This document shows positions 1-12,500 of a stretch of 64,000 bases of DNA, piece by piece. The DNA is taken from the NCBI GenBank assembly GCA_032622095.1, contig CP136066.1, forward strand, positions 106,041,319-106,105,318, in the 5' to 3' direction. The stretch comes from Siphonodentalium dalli (lineage: Eukaryota; Mollusca; Scaphopoda; Gadilida; Siphonodentaliidae). Both the position numbers and the translations under genes were made by a program. The notes under the pieces were generated by a model. That model was not told where the DNA came from. It worked only from the letters and a program-made list of their open reading frames with translations, and made no database searches. How positions within the stretch are numbered: position 1 is the stretch's first letter; the number at the start of each line of letters is the position of its first letter.

Positions 1-93
1 TTTTAATGGATATTCACAGTTAGGTGCATGGACTGCGATTCCCGCCATTAGCTAGAGGGGTCCCATTTCCCAACCCCTAGCGGAAACCCTTCC
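1..93. repeat. Short interspersed repeat, also at 31068-31125
   Basis: Motifs GATATTCACAGTTAG, ATGGA and CCCAACCCCTAG occur in the same order here and at 31068-31125, so this is a dispersed repeat of unknown class, cut by the window edge. Confidence 0.5.
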
Positions 94-165
94 TTTAACC
101 CTTTCACGACAGGAGCTGCAATGGTTCAGCATTTAAGATTTGGTGCCAGTACATTCTCTTATAAT
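94..165. mobile_element. TTAA MITE fragment (subfamily B, left end)
   Basis: TTAACCCTTTCACGACAGGAGCT is followed by the start of the palindromic core (GTGCCAGTACATTCTCTTAT). The rest is missing, and a TA-type MITE starts shortly after. Confidence 0.5.
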
Positions 166-191
166 ACTAATACTTTCATTCTTTTTATGTA

Positions 192-404
192 CAGTAATGC
201 CCTAAATCATCGACTCCTTAACCACAGCAGAATTATGGGTAACTTTTCAGGATTTAGTCGGAAATATGGCTTGTTGCCATTCATCGGAAAGCTCTCACTG
301 AGAGATTTCCGATGAATGGCAACAAGCCATATTTCCGACTAAATCCTGAAAAGTTACCCATAATTCTGCTGTGATTAAGGAGTCGATTATTTAGGGCATT
401 ACTG
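192..404. mobile_element. Palindromic TA-type MITE (Tc1/mariner-like), copy 1
   Basis: The whole element is a near-perfect inverted repeat: CAGTAATGCCCTAAAT at one end and ATTTAGGGCATTACTG at the other, turning around near 296-304. It is flanked on both sides by TA (190-191 and 405-406). A TA target and CAGT ends are typical of Tc1/mariner elements. There is no coding capacity. Transcribed, it would fold into a hairpin of about 100 bp. Confidence 0.85.
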
Positions 405-455
405 TAACAAGGTGATGTAATGTTTGGTTTATCATGTTTGTGTTCATCATTGCAG

Positions 456-521
456 TTTGATCATGGATACACTCCGGCTCCATTTGATCTGAGAAACATA
501 ACACTCACAAGGGAGATGCAG
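456..521 (+). CDS. RyR: RyR exon 1 of window: Repeat34 segment
   Basis: The exon encodes 22 residues including [17 protein letters not shown]. It corresponds to the Y-x-P-x-P-x-D start of the last RyR repeat (RY4, Pfam RyR family). The acceptor is ttgcag at 450-455 and the donor gttagt at 522. It starts and ends in phase 0. The vertebrate phosphorylation loop of Repeat34 would lie upstream, outside the window. It sits between a TA-type MITE (192-404) and a TTAA-type MITE (557-771). Confidence 0.9.
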
Positions 522-3500
522 GTTAGTAGAAAAATGTTACAGAGGCAATCAGATTATTAACCCTTTCAGTGCCAAGTCCGATTTTTGTATCAACCCATAT
601 TTCCTTGATCATTTTTCAAATTTATTGATTATAATAATGTGATACATTGATGGAAAGAGCTCTAAGAGCTCTTTCCATCAATGTATCACATTATTATAAT
701 CAATAAATTTGAAAAATGATCAAGGAAATATGGGTTGATACAACAATTGGACTTGGCACTGAAAGGGTTAAATGGAATCTCCCACTCAAAAGTATACATT
801 GGAATGTTCAATTATACATGTGGTGGAATGCCTAGGAAATATAAGCAGACAACAGATAGTTGAACCATTAATACTAGTGTTGTATGATTCCTTTCTTTGA
901 TTTCGTTGTTTGGCCCAACCATGAAATCAATGAAATAATATACTCTGAGTTAGTAGAGTAAAAATCAATATATGAAATGGAAACCTAAAACGAGCATTAC
1001 GTCTGTTTTCGGCATGTGAAATGGGTCACGAGATGAATGTAGTCATTTTATATCAGATACAAATCATAATTGAAAACAATATTTATATTACAAAAACTCT
1101 TGTTACCTTCAATAATAGTTTGCATAAACAATGCTCATTGAATTGGTGTCTGAGAATATATATCTTTTAACTCGCAGCCTTTTATCCATTTTTCAGTCGA
1201 TGGTTGACAAATTGGCTGAGAATGCACATGACGTCTGGGCAAAGAGAAAGAAGGAAGAGCTGTTTGCTATTGGTATATTATTTGTTTGCTCTACTTTGTC
1301 GTTTATTTCTGAGCAGCATATATAGCCTATGCAGAAAGAAAGTTATGCCGAAAATTTTGTCTCAAACAGACAAATTCAAATTATCTGAATTAACTTCCAA
1401 TAAGTCTCAATCATTTATAAAAGGATATTTTGGAATGGTCTATTATTCATTTGGAGAGGTAATCAGAAAAAATGAGCAGATTACAGACAGATGGAAAGAT
1501 AATATAAGGTATGAAGGATTAAATCCTTTGGTGTGAATAATAGGTTCAACAAAAAGGCATATATGGTTGATTGTTGAACTTTTTATCTCAACATATACTA
1601 AGGGAACTACTCGTCAATGAGTATTTAGTAGAGAAAGGGTCAATACCTGTGGCAGTTTGGAAATTATCTCGTAATTCTCCCTTTTGTCACGTTACTGCCA
1701 GTTTAGGTAGATCAAAATTGGTCCATAAATAAGTGAACTACTTGAATAGACTTTATATGTCTCAGAAAAAAACTTATTGAAGCCTTAAAAAAGATGGCCT
1801 TAATTCCTTCAGTTTTGTTTGCAGTTCACTAAAATATCATTGCAAATAAGAAGAAAGCACATTATTCAGTTCATTATCAATGAATTCCGTCCAAGCCTGA
1901 GAATTTGGTGCTGAAAATTTGCAGAATGAGGTCCCCAGAAAGTGAATGTAGCAACGCTACCCCGCACTGTAGGCTAGCATCACTAAATTCACCCTCTGGG
2001 GACCCCATTCGGCTTAGGTCTCATCTTCTCTAAAAATTATCTTTATTATCGTTTTTTAGTTTCTTTAGAGACTTCTTCACAAAGTTTCTTTTTCATTTAT
2101 TAGTTTAGTTTCTCAATATCCCCAAATTGGCAGACGACACATTGCTTAATCGTGGAGCCCAATGGGTGCACATAACAATATTCACCATCTTGGAACTTAA
2201 ATCTGAGTCTAGGTCTCCCATAGCAGATGAGGCCATGCAGAATGAGGACCCCAGAGGCTGAATTTAGTGATGCTAGCCCTCTGTGTGGGGTAGCATCACT
2301 AAATTCACCCCCTGCAAATGTCCAGCACCATGTTCTGAGGCCTGTTTTGCATTGTGTATATTCTGATACAGTTCTCATTAAAATCATACTCAGACTCTTC
2401 AGGTACTGAGTCTGACAAATTGGGTAATGGTTCCACTACTACAAGCAGGAATTACGTAATTGCTAGCCAATAATAATTTCACCCATACAGAGCCCCAGAC
2501 AAACATGAGCAGACGACACTCTTCTGCATGATTCTATATATGTGTGGGGCTCCCTGCAGGGTAATGGATGTTTTTTATTTTATGTCCTAAAAATTGTCAG
2601 AAACATTTATTTAAAAAAAATGATAAAAAATTGTTAGGCCAATGCATTCTCTTATATATGCGAGGCGACCTATGGTCGACTCACATATATAAGAGAATGC
2701 ATTGGCACAGGGTAAAAAAATACCAGCAGTAATGCGATAGTCGCATGGAATACCCAAGACTAGCATGATTCCAGTCAGCCCCGCCCATTTGCTAAAAATA
2801 GTGTAAGAACATTTCTGCTGCATGTCTAATTTCACACAGTGTTTACAAATTCAGAGTTTACGACATCCAATTAAACAATAGCTGAAAGGCGTATATAGAG
2901 AGTCCAGAATTGACCAATGTTACTAGCTAACATGTCCAATAGAATTGAATATTATCAAGAATTTCAACAGTTAGTACCGAGCAATCTGAGTTGGTTGATT
3001 TCACTTTTGGATATGGGTTAATAGGGGTTGAAATAGAATAAGAAGCCATGTGTTTCTTTTGCAAAAACAAGTCGTTTGCGGAAACGAAACCGAAAGTATA
3101 TTATGTCGATCAAAGCTATTTTAAAGAAAAATGTGGGTGGTGACGTCACACTGCTGGTGTTGTCTGCAGAGGTTATTATATCGGCGGTAATCGACAAATA
3201 GCTGATTTTGTCAGTCAATACTTGAATCGATTTTAATCAGAACTGGTTCTGATATTGCTCCTCCTAAAATTTGTAAAATAATTTTAAATTTGTGTTGAAA
3301 CGACTCTGAGATTCTGGAGTCGACTAGTCACACCCCAAAAGTCGTGTCAGTACCTGGAGCAAAGAATTATATACATGCAGCTATACCAATATCCTTATTT
3401 CCCTCAACACAACAGGTATAACAAAAATTGTAGAGTATCAGCTTTTTCACATTCTACTAAACCGAAAGTACTTAATCACATGATTTTGACAAACCAGGGT

Positions 3501-6500
3501 TCTTAACCACTCATATTGGTAAAAAAAATTCCTTTGAAACTGTGATTCCCGAATGTCAATTTCACCATAATGGAACTTGGAACACCTGGCGACCCAGTTA
3601 TCTCACGACTGGTGCATGACTATGTACTACATTTTGAACATACTGACTACATTGAGTTTTTAACACTGTCAAATATGCGGCAAGTGTTTGATCAATATAT
3701 GCGGCAAGTGTTTGATCAATGTGCCATGTACTAGACCAAGTCTTCTCAGTCCACAGCAGCTTGGGATATCGGTTGGGATCATCCATACCAATAACCCAAG
3801 CTGTTGTGGACCGAGAAGACTTGGTCTAGCCATCTACCTACATTATAGTCTTTTAACTCTTATATGCGAGGCTCCCTATTGGAGTCATGAAAGAGTTAAT
3901 ATATCAATGGGCAGTGATTCGTGTGTGCCAGAACATAAGGTGCAGAAACTCGACTTAATATGTATAGGTTATAACCCGCTTGGGTATCTGTACAAGAAAT
4001 ACATACCAAGGTGGGTTAGCACTGCTGTCTGTATTTCTTGTACATATACCCAAGTGGGTTATAACATATTTATAAACCGATTCACACCCAGAGCATAAGG
4101 GGAATGAGCCACATTCAATACGATGATTACCTATCAATTACCATTCAATCAAAGGTTAATTGAATGGTTTGTGGTGTTACATATTCCTGTTGAACAATTA
4201 GTCAAATGCTTGTTGACAATCAGATAACTTGCGTCAGCATTATTTATCAGCGTTGATAAACCATTTTGTCTCAGAATTTGAAAATGTTTTTTATACTGAT
4301 GACGTGTTTCTGGGTAAAACAGATTCTTCCTTGTGATAATAAACTGTTTTGACTGTTAAGGTTATTTTTCATCTTTTTGTCATAATGGAATTATCGTTCC
4401 GAACACAGGAGGCAATGTTCCGGTAGTGTTCGGGCTCCTATGTGAAACTATTCCACATTGCATGAAGTTTGTGTAATGAAATATCACTGGCATTCATGAC
4501 AAAAGACTTAACCAAACCTGTATATATTGCCTGGATTTTACATGTATATGTGAACAGTTTGTGGAATGTTCTCAATGTTATCATTCCGAAGATCATTACG
4601 TGATTATTGTGGATTACAAATTCCAAACAGTTTTGGATTTCATTCAGTTTACTTTCAATCACCCAGCCCCTCCTAACAAACCCCCAAAAATATACAACTG
4701 AAAGTGTTGGGCACCACACATGCAGCCCACCCCCTCTATGACTGCTAATAATGGTAAGATCCATGTTTTAACTTCCTAAGTGACTGGTGCGATCATTATC
4801 ATGGCGTATTGTTATAATTTCCTGTTAGATTTCCTCTCCAATCTCCTTGAGCTTACTATCCAATTAGTGTCAATTTCTGTGTGATATTTCGCTCAAGTCT
4901 ATATTTTGGCCGTGCGAAATACAGATAATACAAGAAATATTGTTCATGAATTGGAGTAATTTGATTGGCTGTGAACCTGTTTATAAATATACAAACAAAC
5001 AAGTTATGCATCTCATTTTACTTTTTCTTTCCCAGGAGGTGCTTTACACCCACAAGTCGTACCATATCTTCACCTGACTGAGCCAGAAATAAAGAAGTAC
5101 AAGATGCATGCTCAGGAATTACTCAAGTTCCTGCAGTTCATGGGATACAGGATTTCCTGGTCAGTCCATCTCTCTATATTTTGTGTTTTATTCTTTATTT
5201 TAGCTCGAACTTGCTGAAGCTATATTTTATTGCATGATCACAAAATATTATTCCTGGAATTCTATTATATTATCTATTATATATTTTGGAAGATCTGTCT
5301 GTGTGGTGTGTGTGTGTGTGTGTTCGCGATGAAACTTCGTATGTGAGGATACTATCGGTCGGGAAGTGGCATATTAATTTTCAGATCCGAGGTCAACTTT
5401 TCACGTGCCGAGGTCAAATCTGTTTTTACGCCGTTTTGCGCTAATATATTTCAGTTCGGTGCTCACAAATCGATTCGATATAGCGCGAATAATAAATTGC
5501 CAGTCATATAATTTGCACGGTTAGAATCTGTGGCGCTTCCTCTTTCCAATGATGTATCACACGCCTGTGTACGTTTAAAGTTTCTACCTTAATTATCGGG
5601 AAGAATGCAGGACCATGCTTCGCTCATCGAAAAACATTCCGTAAATATATAACGCCGTCAACAGATCGTGACGTGATCGCGTTTAACTCTTAACCGGCCG
5701 ATGTCGCGTTAACTCATCACCGGCCGAGGTATCCGCAAATGACATTGGGCAATATATATATCTCGGAAACTTGGTATGTGAATGTATCTTGCCCCGGATA
5801 CGAATTTTATCGGGTCGCCGAGCCCGTGCGACGCCAGCTTCGCGCATGCGCAGACCAGATCTCGGAAACGGGTGGAGCTATCGACATGAAATTTGGTTTT
5901 TGAATAGCCCGGACGAAGTCGGGTCACCTTCTAGTAATAATATATAATAATAATCATTCCATTTATATAGTGCACAGTAAATTAGTTACCATGCCTGAGT
6001 TTAGTGTGCCTGTCATTTGCAGAATGAGATCCCCAGAGGGTGAATTTAGTGATCATATCCTGCATAGTGGGCTAGCATCACCAAATTCACCCTCTTGGGA
6101 TCTCATTCTGCATGGCCTCATCTACTATGGGAGACATAGACTCAGATTGAAGTTCCCAAATGGTGAATATTGTGATGTATACCCATTGGGAACCTCGATT
6201 ATGCAATGTGTCATCTGCCAATTTGAGGATATAGAGAAAATAAATTTAAAAAAAGAAATAGAATCTATGTGAAGAACTTTCTATAAAAATTTGATAATAA
6301 AGAAACTTTCAAGAGAAGATGAGGCCAAAGCAGAATGAGGTCCCCAGAGGGTGAATTTAGTGATGCTAGCCCACTATGCGGGATAACGTCACTAAATTCA
6401 CCCTTTGGGGACCTCATTCTGCAAATGACAGGCACACTAAACTCAGGCTTGTTAGTTACTATTCACTTTCCATCGATTTTTACCTCGGGTCATAGGGCAT

Positions 6501-9500
6501 TTGACACCATTGTCACTCCAATCCTCCAAATAAGAACAACAGATTCGGTCAATTTCCATATCCCTAGCAACATTGATGATAGATGCTCAAATGTGTTGCT
6601 AATGGCAGCATGTTCGATTAAACATTTTTTCGCCTATCAGCAGTCAGTGCTGATGGATGGAAAACTAATTTAACTAAACTTATCACTTCTCACTTCTCGA
6701 TCAAACAGAAGCCGCATTTATTTAGGAACAGGAATTCAACTTTAGTTAAACTTTAATTGATATGATACATGCAGTCCGTTATGAATATGCAACATGTTTT
6801 ACAGTGCTGATGCACCTGATGTGAGCAGACAGGTTTCCACAGCCAGAAAAAACACCAAGGTAGATAATCGTGAGCCTGGAGTGTCAGCAGTAGAGATGAG
6901 ATTTGCATTCAGCTTGCTGGAAAAGCTGCTGGCGTATCTAGAAAAGGCATCAGTTAGCATGATGCAAACTCGACCCAGCACAAGATTCAGTCGAAGAGAG
7001 AGCTACTCACAGGCAACTGAAGATGTCAAATTCTTCGGAAAGGTGTGTATTATTAATTTCTGGTTTAAATTTAATTTGTCTGTCTAAATAGTTTTTGTTT
7101 TTTTAAATTATTTGTAGGAATAACATGAAGTGTTATATAGTTTAAGATGAAAACGAGAAGCCTATGAGTGGTTGACAAAAAACATAAATGTCACCAGAGG
7201 GTTAGCAGCGGACCTTATTTACCATACTTTTCTTAATTAATTCATGTCCTCAATAAATACTTGGTCAATTTTGCTTCAAATTGCTGTGAAAGTTATTACA
7301 TTGAATGTTATTCTTCATTCCAGGTGGTGTTACCATTTCTCGAGAAATATTTCCATGCACACAATCTGTACTTCACAGCATCACCCACACAGCCAACGTC
7401 TTCCACAGGAATGGCTTCCGTCAGAGAGAAAGAAATGACAACAAGGTAAAAAACTTTTGATCATACAGTAATGCTGTAATTAATCGACCTCTTAACCACA
7501 GCAGATTTATGGGTAACTTTTCAGGATTTAGTCGGAAATATGGCTTGTTGCCATTCATCGTAAAGCTCTCGGCGGTGGTTAAGAGGTCAATTAATTAGAG
7601 CATTACTGTAATTGTTTGCTTTTGTGGATATGTCCACAACTGCATCCATGTTATGGTTGTTAGATCATCAAAAGGATAAGATGCCAGTTATCATGGCTCT
7701 TGGTGGCAAGAAGATGTTTGCTTAGATTCTACATCAATAATTAGCATAGATTGGAAGTACAGTACCCCCTCCCAAATTGGCCAAAATTGCTGGAAATTGT
7801 GTAAATATTTTTACTTATTGTTTGTTAACCCTTCCATGACTGGAGCTTCCTGAAATTTTGCGAAAAACCTGTGCCAATGCATTCTCTTATATATGCTAGT
7901 CTCCCATACGGAGCCTCGCATATATAAGAGAATACATTGCCCTAACAATATTTACCTTGAAATTGTAAGCCAGTGCATTCTCTTATATATGCGAGGCTCC
8001 CTATGGGAGACTCGGATATATAAGAGAATGGACTGGCACATGATATTTAATGCTTCCCCAGCACAGCTCCTGTCATTAAAGGGTTAAGCTTGTGTGTTTA
8101 TATTATGTGTCTGTTAACTGTGTAGGTTATTATTACAGTCTCTTCTGCAAGCTGGCACAGACTTTGAGAGCCAAAATTACAGGATTTGGTCATGATGTCA
8201 ACATATCTGTGAGATGTCTACAGGTGCTAGTCAACACCCTGGATTTCAGGTATAAACAGTTAGCATATTTTTACTCTGGTAGGGTATCAAAGCCAATTCT
8301 AGGCTTAAAATTGATGTTATAGGTCAATATTAATTATGAGGTTAAAGAAAAAGAATCTTTCCAGTGATCAGGTAATATAAGCTTTAATATTAGTACTGTG
8401 TTAATCCACAGACCATTTGGGTGAGTATCATCAGTATAGATATTAAATAATATTCCATGGTGCAAATTGTTCAAGTAATCTTGGTATGAAATTTCCAAAA
8501 CCCTGGTATGAAATACCAGATGGTACGGAACGATGGGTGGATGGGTGCACAATATCCGGAAAAGAGTTATATATATACAATCATGTTTTTTTTACTTTCC
8601 CAGAGTTTGCACTGGTCAGAAGATTCTTTTGGCCAATTTTTTGGCCATTATCTAAAATTTGTGACCATTGTTCAGAAGCTTTGGCCAAATTGGACAAAAT
8701 TAAAACAAGATAATAGAAAAAATAAATTAATAAATACAACAACAAAAAAGCAAGAAATTAACAAATTAGAAAATAATTAATAAAACTGAAATGTTATACC
8801 AACATAAATAATCACTGAAATGTTTTGCTGATTGTTTGGCATGATGTTATAAAATCTGTTTATCTAAAATTTGCTTGTAGGTCTGTTGTGAAGAACTGCC
8901 CTGAAATTGTAAGATCACACCTCTTGCCGTTCTTCAACAATGCAGCAGATGACCTTGTGCAGGTCGTGGATAATTTGAAAAAAGGAAGGTTCAGCCATGT
9001 GAAAGGCACGATTACACGAGGCGCCACTAGCCTTGACTACGTCCACATGGTTCTGTTACCCGTGCTGTCATCAATGTTCGCTCATCTCGGACACCAGGGA
9101 TTTGGAGCCGATCTTATTGGTAAAATTTCTTCCTTACTAGCTTAAGATTGTGCTGCAGTGACCATTTTAACAAAACATTTGTGTGTATTCAGATTATAAG
9201 TATCCCAACATGTCTGATAACAACTGTCAAAACCATCGGGCAGTTCCAGTCAGTTTGAGCATGGGCATCCATAATCCCATTCCAAGTTTTCGGTAATTGA
9301 CAACACATTATTTGGTTGACGAATAAATGGTAACAAAGCAGATGATATAATATGATGCATTGTGATAATTTTAATTGAAAATCAAGTTACCTTCACAGGT
9401 AGAATAATTTGGATACATCACATTAACCCTTTCTGTACTGAATGGATTCTCCCACTCAGTTATATAGGTATACATTGGAATGGTCTATTACTCATTTGGA

Positions 9501-12500
9501 GGGGTGTTTAAAATAAAAGCAGATGACAAACAGAAAAACAGATACTCCAAGAGCAGAATGATTCATATTCACAGGTGGGAAATGTTCAGGTAATAAGTTC
9601 AACAAACAACCTAATATTATCTGAATATTTCCTAGGGGAACTACTTTCAATGGGTATTTAGTAAAGAAAGGGTTAAATTATGAACAAAGCATAACATACA
9701 GTAATGCCCTAAATAATCGACTCCTTAACCACAGCAAAATTATGGGTAACTTTTCAGGATTTAGTCGGATATATGGCTTGTTGCCATTCATCGGAAAGCT
9801 CTTACTGAGAACTTTCCAATAAAATGCGTAATCAAGATGACTAATGTGTGATCGAACATCACCAACTTCAACTGGGGAACTTCAATCTGATCCTAGGTCT
9901 CCCATAGTAGTTGAAGCCTAAGCAGAATAAGGTTCCTGGAGGGTGAATCTGGTGATGTTACCCACCGTGTGGGATAGCGTCACTAAATTCACCCTCTGGG
10001 GACCTCATTCTGCTAATGTCAGACACAATATTTCAAGGCATGCAGACAATGTCGATTTATGTTGCAGTTGGTGATATCCAGTTAGCTTCATACAGGATTC
10101 TCAATGCTTTATACACGCTGGGAACCACCAGCTCCAACTTTGTTCAGAGGTAAGTTTCTCTATTATTAGGATTCCGAGATACAAAATTTCTACCTTAACT
10201 TCATTTAATGTTGATGTATCTATGTCTTTGTACTGATGCCTTTTGTTGAAATATTATAATGGCGTCTTATAATCAAGAATTATCATTTCTATTTGATCAA
10301 TGTTCATGTTCTGAATTCTAGTTTAAACACATTTATAATTGTGCTGAATCCTTGAATAATAAATTTTTAATTTCCTGTCAATATGAAGCTGCGATTGATG
10401 ATTATGTTTTTTAAAACCTAGATTGGCCTTTTTTTTTTCAGAGAAGAATAGTTGGTAGGCAGAACATATGGTATCTGTTTCTTGCAGGTTATTGTACACA
10501 GCTCGATCAAGCCACTTTCGGCAAAATGAGGGCATTACACAGTTATGAATGACTAATATAGGGAGAGCCATGAAAGTCACTGGTCCAAGCCTGATTGTAG
10601 TGTGTCTGTCATTTGCAGAATGAGGTCCTCAGAGGGCGAATATAGTGAAGTTATCCCGCATGGGGGCTAGCATCTCCAACTTCACCCTCTGCGGACCTCA
10701 TTCTGCTCAGGTCTCACCTTGTCTGGAAAGTTGTTTTATCAACAAATTCTATAGAAACTTCTTCACATAGATTCTATTTCTTTTCTATTTTAATTTCTCT
10801 ATATCCCCACATTGCCAGACGACACATTGCATAATCGAGGTTCCAAATGGGTGTACATCACAATATTCACCATTTGAGAACTTCAATCTGAGTCTTTGTC
10901 TCCCATAGCAGATGACGCCATGCATAATGAGGTCCCATGAGGGTGAATTACATGCTAGCCCACTGTGCGGGACAGAATCACTAAATTCACCCTCCAGGGT
11001 TCTCATTCTAAAAATGACAGGCACACTAAACTCAGGCTTGCACTGGTCGGAATAGGGAAGGCTCCTCCTTGTGAGTAGATCATGCCATGAATCTCTACTA
11101 TGGCTACGCCTGTAAAGATCATGTTGTGCCAATTCCAAGTCAAAACCGGGGAACTGTTTAACCCTTTCAGTGCCAAGTCCGATTTTTGTATCAACCCATA
11201 TTTCCTTGATCATTTTTCAAATTTATTGATTATAATAATGTGATACATTGATGGAAAGAGCTCTTAGAGCTCTTTACATCAATGTATCACATTATTATAA
11301 TCAAAAGATTTGAAAAATGATCAAGGAAATATGGGTTGGTACAAAAATCGGACTTGGAACGAGAGGGTTAAAGATCTGATGGTGAACTTTATATCTTCAA
11401 AAAAATAACATAGTTGATATATTTCATAGTTAATACCTGTTCCTTAACCCTTTCATGATGGGAGTTGCGCTGTTGCAACAATGAAGATCATTTGCCTTCT
11501 CTTATATATGCAAGCCTCCAATAAGGAGCCTTGTATGTATAAGAGAATGCACTGGCTTACAAGGACAATATGAATATTGTTAGGACATTTATTCTCTTAT
11601 ATATGCAATGTTTCCTATGGGAGATTCGCATATATAAGAGAATGCATTGTCACAGGTTTTTCGCAAAATATCAGGAAACACCAGTCATGAAAGGGTTAAT
11701 AATGTGCTTCACAGCAGGTGAATGTTTCAGGTCAAGATATGATGATCTATGTGACCTTTGAGGCAATATCGCGATAAACATGAATTAATAACCCAGGGAA
11801 AATTGTATGATCTTAAACAATGTAAACTGAAAATGACTCACAAAACCCCTAAATCATGTAATCTCAAGCTGAACCTGCTGTGAAATACATTTATTAAGGA
11901 ACAAGTGCTAACTGAGAAATATATTACCTATGTTATTTTTTCGATGCAATAAAATCTTTAAAGACATATTGTGGACTTGTTCGGGTGCGTGAAACTGCTA
12001 AATTAGTACTCAGGCACTATGCCAACTGGGGGAATGTAGCATTCTACTAACATCGTCCAAAATCCCGTCTGAACTACGCTCAATTGTAAATATTTGCATC
12101 TCAATTCGGGACGCAACAATCGGCGGTTATCTAGCGCAAATGAGTTCACCATCGATATCCATTGCATGTAATAAATATATAGACTGATGGTGTGTGTTGT
12201 AAATTTGGATTAATATTCATAAAAATAACTACTTTGAGCAAGATTATTCTCAATTTATATTTGATCACCCAACCGGAGTGTTTCACATCACTTTAAAAAG
12301 TTCACATGTTCTGAATTGGTGGAACGTGATGGACGTAACCGGAGTAGTAATTCATGGCATGATCTACCTTCGGAGGGTCCTCAGCATCATCAAGCTTGTG
12401 CCATATATTACATAATATGTATTTTGGATCTAATAAAATATGATTTGATGTCATTGATTCTTCATTGAACATAATTCTCATTCCTCATGATACCCTATGT

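Noticed and set aside
7871-8040. CRISPR-like array of repeated ATGCATTCTCTTATATATGC units
   Set aside because: The units are inverted, unevenly spaced and part of eukaryotic TTAA MITEs within an intron-containing gene.
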